This document shows, piece by piece, positions 57,547-64,000 of a stretch of 64,000 nt of DNA. Within the stretch, counting starts at the first letter, position 1; each line of letters starts with the position of its first letter. Source of the stretch: Rhododendron vialii (Eukaryota > Streptophyta > Magnoliopsida > Ericales > Ericaceae); contig NC_080557.1 in assembly GCF_030253575.1 (NCBI RefSeq), positions 43,476,501 to 43,540,500 of the forward strand. Direction: 5' to 3'. Made by a program: the position numbers and the translations under genes. The notes beneath the pieces are model-generated. The model made no database searches, was not told the origin of the DNA, and worked only from the letters and a program-made list of their open reading frames with translations.

Positions 57547-60500
57547 TTAGCTTTTGATCACAACTCCTGGAACACTAATCATCCGGGGCAAGTTGTCAAT
57601 AATCTTTGGTCCCAAATTCCCATTGGCGACTGACGATAATTTATGTTCATAAGCTGAAAGATGAACTCCGAGTGCAGCCCTACCAGAAGGATCAAGATTG
57701 TTTGACCAAGAAGCATCCCACTCAATAGCCTTGGCTGTGCTACAAGCAACGCTTGCACCGCCTGGAACAGTCAACCTAGCCGGATTCTGCAAAAATATTA
57801 CCAGCAAAGCACACATGTCGGGTTACTATTCATGACATTAATGTGAAGGGTATATGGAAGATTTAATTTAATTTTGGATTAATCACCTGTGGAAAGAACC
57901 TCTCAAAGATCATTCGGTAGTAGTAGGCTTCCTTTGTGGTTGGGGTATTGTGGGGATAGATATGTGTAGCATTAAGCATCATTTTATTGGTCACCTGAAA
58001 GTGAAATAGCATAAGAAACACGCAAATATAACCGTATCGATTACAATATATCCATTAAAAACAGGAAGAAAGGTAGGAGAGGACTACGTGTTTATCAGCA
58101 TGGGCTTTGAGACCATCAATCCAGCTGTAGCCGACACCATCGCTGAATTGCTCTTTCTGCCTATAAAGAATATGCTGTGCAGGGCATCAAACAGGACATG
58201 TTAATCTAAGCACATTCACCAAAGCAAGAGTTTAAATGAAGAAGTGTTTTGATTTGGGATTGTTGACCTTTGGCAAATAGGGGTGTTCTTCATCATCAAA
58301 GGCCCTCCTCAGAACCCACTTCTCGATTCGCCCTTCTTCTCGGTTAATCTGATACATGGTTGATGAAAGTTAGTGAATCCTACGAATAAAGTACATAAGT
58401 TTTTTACATACCAAACTACTTGGATCAAACCGGTCTTTACCATCTTCCACTCAGGGTCGATGCTCATTGCAACATTGATAAATTCTTTATCCAGGAAGGG
58501 GACCCGAGCTTCTAGTCCCCAAGCAGATGTTGCTTTGTTAGCCCTCAAGCAATCATATTGATGGAGAGCTTTTATCTGCAAACAAAAAACCAGAACAAGA
58601 ACCAACTCACTTTTGCGATACATATGAAAGGTAGTTGACGTGTAGGATTGAAGGGTATTTTGCACCCCCTACTATATCATAAGATTATAGCCACATAGGA
58701 ACTGTTACAACAAGATTAGCCCACAAAGTCCCTTTTTCCAAAATAGTCCTGTAATTGAAACAAAGATTTAATACCTTGCGACAAGTCTCACGGTGGAATT
58801 CTTCTTTGTTGGGTGCCTTGTGGAAGTATAAATACCCACCGAAAACCTCATCAGAGCCTTCACCGGACAAGACCATCTTCACCCCCAACGACTTAATTTT
58901 ACGGGACATGAGGAACATAGGAGTGCTTGCCCTTATTGTCGTCACATCATATGTTTCAATATGGTAAATGACATCTTCAATGGCATCAATGCCATCCTGC
59001 CCACATTTTTTTCATCTTATAAATAACTAAGAAGAAGAACACAAAACACTTGAGGTTGGGAAGGTGAAATTCTTTGTATTGATACCTGTACAGTGAAAGT
59101 AAACTCGTGGTGAACAGTACCCAAATAGTCAGCAACTTCTTTTCCGGCCTTCAAATCTGGTGAACCCTTTTCAACAAAAGCAAAGATCGGTATAAGATCT
59201 CGTATTCCTCTCTTTTTGTCTTCCCCAGAAAATACTCCAAATTTGTATCAAAAGATTGTGAGCTCACCTCGAGGCCAACACAGAAGGAATGCAGTTGAGA
59301 GCCCCATTGCTTTGCAGCCTTTGTGTCGGCCAAGTGACGGGCAGTGATGGAAGCCACCAAGGATGAGTCTAGTCCTCCAGAAAGAAGAACTCCAAAAGGC
59401 ACATCAGTCATCAGCCTCTTAACAACAGCCTGCAATTTGGAACCAACCCATAGGTAATTTTGTTGAATACTTCCATCTTAAGAGTAATTCTTAAATCATT
59501 TGTAAGTTCTCACATTTTCAAAGGCACGCCTTAATACAAGTGGATCATATGGGGTTGATGGAATAGCCTCAGAAAACCAGAGAGGATTGTACCATCTACG
59601 AAGGCCGCCTTGTTTGCTGGAGTACAAGTGACCGGGCGGAAAAGTCTCAAAATGTTCACAGTCGTCGTTCAAGGCTTTCAGCTCAGACGCAATCCAAACC
59701 GATCCTTTACAAAAATAGAATCACAGTACCTTTTGAAATCAGAACTTGAATTGGAATGAACAAGAAGATTCAACTAGTTACTAGGTCCAGGTATGATTTT
59801 TATATCATTACCATCTTGTCCCCATCCGATGTAGAGGGACGTGATCCCTATGGCATCTCGGGCAGCAATGAAGCTGTTGTCACGGGTGTCCAGTAACACA
59901 AAAGAAAACATCCCATCCAACATGTCCACAAACTCTTCTCCATACTCTTCATACTAATGAACAAGAGTAAATACATATTCAATCACTAGAGAAACAAATC
60001 AAAAACTTTTTTGGGAGAGACGAAATGTTTCGATGTCTTTTGATGTAGTTCTTGAATTTCAAAAGTAGGTATTTTTGTTCAAAAATATGCTAAAGAGAGT
60101 ACCCACCAAATGAGCGATAACCTCACAATCACTGCCAGTGCGGAACTTGTGATTAGGTAAGCGCTTACGCAGTTCCTCATGGTTGTAAATCTCTCCATTC
60201 ACCTGGTTTCCACAATAACAACCTCTGTCACTTCAAAAATTGGACTTAAACTTCGTACTTTCACAGAAAAACAAACGCATATACATGTGTTATGCCCCCT
60301 ACGTTCAATTAACTATTTCAAACTTGTCAATACGAACGGGCCTTTGGATTGTGGTTCCTCAACCAATCTCATCACACCAAAAGTGATGAGATTTGGTGAG
60401 GAACAAAATGGATAGGTAAAGATTCATTTTTTCTTCAATTACTAATCCTTTCTCACCATTTTCATCTCTTTCAGTTATCCAAATAAGTAGACTTTTTTTT

Positions 60501-61945
60501 ATCACTCTTCTCACCATCCAAAGGGACGATTAATTAATTTCCGTTTGACAAAAAAAAAAAAAGGGACGATTAATTCTATGACTTGAAAGTAACGCACCGT
60601 TACTACGATTGTCTTATCTTCGTTGAAGAGAGGTTGATCACCGGAAGCAGGATCAACAATTGCCAACCGTTGATGCGACAAGTAGTAGTCACTGTGATGA
60701 TATATCCCACTCCAGTCCGGACCACGATGTTTCAACCTATAAATACCAAACAATTTCAATTTGCAAGTTTTTGGCAACCGTAATTCATATACCCAAATGC
60801 CAAATATTGCTTTATTAGTCGTCTAACCCTTCGAGTCTACGTTAAATTTAAACAGATACACCAAAGAAGGAGCTCCACATGGGACAAATTATTCAATTCA
60901 GGGCCGATTTGGCAAATTAGCCAAATGAACTTGTTGTTTTGTCTTTATTCAATTTTTTTGCAATTCAATATAATCCATACTACTAGTAGAAAAGAGGGTC
61001 CACTGAGTTAATAGTAGTACAGTAATAAATTTGAAGTCAAAAGTGGTGGATCCGATTATTTAAGGTAATCTTTCATGAGTCATGAGATAAAGACAGTTGC
61101 TGCAAACTGCAAAGGCGTCAATCAAGCCATGTCCCACATCCCCAGATTCCATGATCAAGCTGATTAGCTGATGATCACTATTTCCTGATGGATAACATAG
61201 GCAGCAAACCAACTTTATGATCACCATTTAATCAAATAAGTACTTGGGTTATGCTTAGAAGTCAGCAATCAAACAGAAGAAATGTTAATCTCCTTTTACG
61301 AGATAGTAACAGCTCGTTTGAATGGTTTGAATGGTGAGAAATGACGAAATAATAAATGAGAGTCATTTTCTCACCAAATCTGATCATTTTTTGTGAGATT
61401 GAGTCAGAAATGAGAAGGGCCAATCAAAAAATTTCTTTTTTGTTCTTTTCCCTCCATTTCTCAAAAGAGAGAACAGCAGGAACTAATTGCGATCATTCAA
61501 AAATATTTCGGACGGTCTGGATATCGATGGAACTTTTCCTGAATATCAATAAAACTTCCCCGGAAAAGTTTCATTGATATCCAGATCATCCAAAATATTT
61601 TTGAACGGTTGAGATAGACTCCATAAACAACGGAGCTGTTAACAAGATTTTCTCCTTACAAAAATGCTCAATCCAAATGAGTGATGAGACAAAAAACTAT
61701 AATTCTTTCCTTTCTTTTATCATGAAACCCCTCCATCTGTAGGGACCGTAAAACAACTGATCACTGGTGGTAACGACTAAAGGACCCGCAAGAAAACGAA
61801 TCCCTTGTGCTAAAAACAATTACGGATAAGATAAAAAAGAGGGGAAATTAGTGAAGGGAAATTGCCTGCGGGAGAGCTCGAGGACGCGAACCCTTTTGGC
61901 CTGGGAGTCATCAGAGCAACCCAAAACTGCTAGTATCCCACACAT
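57547..61945 (-). CDS. ASN1: Asparagine synthetase (glutamine-hydrolysing), intact
   Basis: Thirteen exons right to left: 61866-61945, 60598-60736, 60107-60202, 59812-59953, 59514-59704, 59268-59429, 59086-59166, 58775-58996, 58441-58575, 58268-58348, 58088-58174, 57887-57994, 57547-57786. Together they give 587 aa, the normal plant length. The enzyme converts aspartate, glutamine and ATP to asparagine in the cytosol. It starts [10 protein letters not shown], so Cys2 becomes the N-terminal glutaminase nucleophile. [11 protein letters not shown] and [12 protein letters not shown] follow, then the ATP pyrophosphatase loop SGGLDSS at 233-239 and [17 protein letters not shown]. Every junction is GT-AG except intron 1, whose donor is CAG/GCAATT (GC-AG). 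A CT/GA tract sits in the leader about 140 bp upstream, and a TATA-like TATTAATA lies at about 62193-62202 on the coding strand. No lesions seen. Confidence 0.97.
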
Positions 61946-62085
61946 GGCTACACAAAATGCTAATCCTTTCTAATTGGGAATTGTGCAAATTTTAGCAAGA
62001 TAATGAATATATGTATCGAGAGGAGAATGAAAAGCCGCGAGCTTGGAACAGAGAGGATTACGGGAAGTGGATAAAGAGAGGATTT

Positions 62086-62112
<27 letters not shown>
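62086..62112. repeat. (GA)n tract in the asparagine synthetase leader
   Basis: About 13 GA units, CT on the coding strand, about 140 bp upstream of the ATG. Confidence 0.93.
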
Positions 62113-62117
<5 letters not shown>

Positions 62118-63044
62118 GGGGATGGGTATTTTGTCCGACGGTTTGGAATGATAGTAGCAGAGGCGGTGGATATTACAGCTTGAAGAGCCATCGTATTAAT
62201 AGGCATTTGCGTGGGCCAGAGTCACCCGGCAATGTTTCGCCCGCCGCATATAGAACGAGATTTGATACGAGTGTAATCCGTCCCGAAACCGTTTGTTAGG
62301 TGGGACTAATAAAAAAGTAATATATCTATATGTATGTTATGTCGTATAATATATTTTTAATATGTAACATAAGTTTATTGATGAATAGTATCTGGATTAA
62401 TAGTATTTATGTCTTTTATAATAATGTGGATTTCACGGTTTCTACAACTTTGTAGTATCTCAGATATGTTTAATCTAGTCCGTAAATATTTTAACCAAGC
62501 TAAAGTCTCGATCATCATCGATATATAGTCTAACTCAGTGCTCGCATCCAATATGGGGTAAAAGAAGAAGAAGTGATAACAGTATTATTATGCAGATGTA
62601 ATATCTTACCAAGTGTATTAATATTTTGAATACGATTACTGATATATTTTGCATATATAGCCGGAACTGAATAATTGGATGAGAGAGATACAAATTATTT
62701 CAACCAATTACTGTAGTTAATGTGTGATGAAGTTAGCTCTGAGCATCTTCGACCCAAGTCTTCAAATTGAATATTCAAAATACTATTTTTCTATTTTTTA
62801 TTCAAAAAGAAAGTATCAAGAATGTAACTATTCACACCAACTCTCTTCGTTGGTAACCCTACTTTTTTAAATCTCATTCGTTTCGCTTTAGAACTAAATT
62901 TTTCTGCATAATTTAAACTTGTAGTTCTGAAATTATTAGCAAAATATATCAATGAGTGGTCTTGTTTTTAAAGATTTCATGAATAATCTCTCCTTTGATC
63001 ATATCCCTCTCTTTATCCCATCTTTATTATGAGCTGCCTTGTTC

Positions 63045-63225
63045 ACGGAGGCTCCGTAAACAGAGCCTCCACGCCGCCTCATCTCACCGTTCGTCTCGTC
63101 AATAGACGGTCCAGATTTTAAAGAAACTATTCGCAAGAAAAATTTCTTTAAAATTTGGACCGTCCAATACACGTTTGAACGGTTGAGATTTATCCGCTCC
63201 GCAAACACGGAGTCTCCGTGAATTA
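63045..63225. mobile_element. Inverted-repeat MITE, about 180 bp
   Basis: Ends TTCACGGAGGCTCCG and CGGAGTCTCCGTGAA. Inner arms pair GACGGTCCAGATTTTAAAGA with its near-inverse and CTCACCGTTCG with CGAACGGTTGAG-like sequence. No target duplication determined. Confidence 0.8.
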
Positions 63226-64000
63226 GAGTTTCTCCTTTATTATATCTCATTCTTTCTTCTACGTAAAATTTTAACCTCACCAAACCAGCCGTTAGTGCTA
63301 AAGCCTCAAACTAGAACAAATCTATATGTCACGGTGATATCAAGGCAGTAAATACGTAATTCATGATGTCAGGGCAGGTAAAAAATTCGAATTGGAATTA
63401 AGTGCAACTGTATGAATGAAAAACCTCAGTGCAATTGTATCAAGTCCATTTATCGTCCAAATGAAGACTGAAGAGAGAGAAAGAGAGAGTATCTACTGAG
63501 TGATCATAACTAATGTCGAAGACAGTATGGCCTAGTTTTCCTTTTGTTTTTTCTTATTCAAATTTTCGTTCGCATTTGTTAGTTCATGAATACCTTTTTC
63601 AGTTTATATTGATTTTATGAAAAATGAATTACGATAATATTGTACTGTAAGTTAGTAACATTTTAATAGGTAGAAAAGAAAATAAAGAATGTGCTTCAGT
63701 TTACGGAAGATTCTTCATATTTCGAAGGAAGAAAATGAAGTATGGTTGGAGGTCAACAGTTCTTCCGGGTGAAGAAATAAGGACAAAAATGAAGTAATGG
63801 TTGGAGATGCTCTCGCACAAGCTATGATAAAAAAGACTTAAATGAAATGGAATATATCATGACAATCTCACCCACTCATTAATTTTTGATGGTGTAGCCT
63901 CATACAAAAGGACAAAAAATAGGAGCATTGACCTTATATATATATGTTGATTATATCTCTCCTTCTCTAAAAAGAAGTGAAATAATATTCCCTCCGTCCC

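Larger units (their letters stand above)
61946..64000. other. Asparagine synthetase promoter side and AT-rich flank
   Basis: Contains the leader with its GA tract, a TATA-like motif near 62193-62202, an inverted-repeat MITE at 63045-63225 and AT-rich DNA. CCCTCCGTCCC at the very end is the start of a Stowaway-type terminus cut by the window edge. No gene. Confidence 0.6.

Noticed and set aside
58309-58440. Frame extending asparagine synthetase exon 9 past WKM
   Set aside because: Read-through into the intron. The ATG/GTAAAG donor and the next exon ([13 protein letters not shown]) restore the family sequence.

Overview
This is a nuclear chromosome window from a flowering plant, almost certainly a eudicot. 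It has AT-rich intergenic DNA, GT-AG spliced genes, many small DNA transposons, and GA/CT microsatellites in gene leaders. The exact order cannot be fixed from sequence alone. All gene models were assembled by hand from splice sites and reading-frame phase; no search was run.

Layout. 1-9.1 kb: no gene; two 145-bp SINEs, a MULE-type MITE, a Stowaway MITE and GC-rich tandem hairpins. 9.1-15.9 kb (minus): a five-exon U-box/armadillo E3 ligase of the PUB42/43/44 group, with a TRIM and a MULE MITE in its introns. 16-19.3 kb: repeats. 19.3-25.0 kb (minus): an eight-exon mitochondrial internal alternative NAD(P)H dehydrogenase (NDA type) ending in SRI. 26.8-27.9 kb (minus): a two-exon, 83-aa secreted peptide precursor resembling PSY sulfated peptides. 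31.0-33.9 kb (minus): PHF5A/SF3B7 splicing factor with a long leader intron. 36.9-41.9 kb (plus): a three-exon 2-oxoglutarate/Fe(II) dioxygenase whose first intron holds a three-level nest of transposons. 42.7-45.2 kb (minus): a 5'-truncated asparagine synthetase pseudogene ending in an inverted duplication. 51.0-56.1 kb (plus): a five-exon PMR5/TBL-type O-acetyltransferase-like gene. 57.5-61.9 kb (minus): an intact 13-exon asparagine synthetase whose first intron begins with GC instead of GT.

How it hangs together. The genes do unrelated jobs: ubiquitin ligation, respiratory bypass, peptide signalling, splicing, small-molecule oxidation, wall polysaccharide modification and asparagine synthesis. 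The order NDA - PSY - PHF5A - TBL matches, as I recall it, the consecutive Arabidopsis loci At2g29990, At2g29995, At2g30000 and At2g30010. The neighbouring 2OG dioxygenase and ASN genes recall the paralogous PSY1 and PSY2 neighbourhoods. The window therefore looks like a conserved eudicot block that is less fractionated than its Arabidopsis descendants. The most interesting items are the easily missed peptide gene, the synteny, the nested transposons, the asparagine synthetase duplication scar, and the GA/CT tracts found in the leaders of all seven intact genes.
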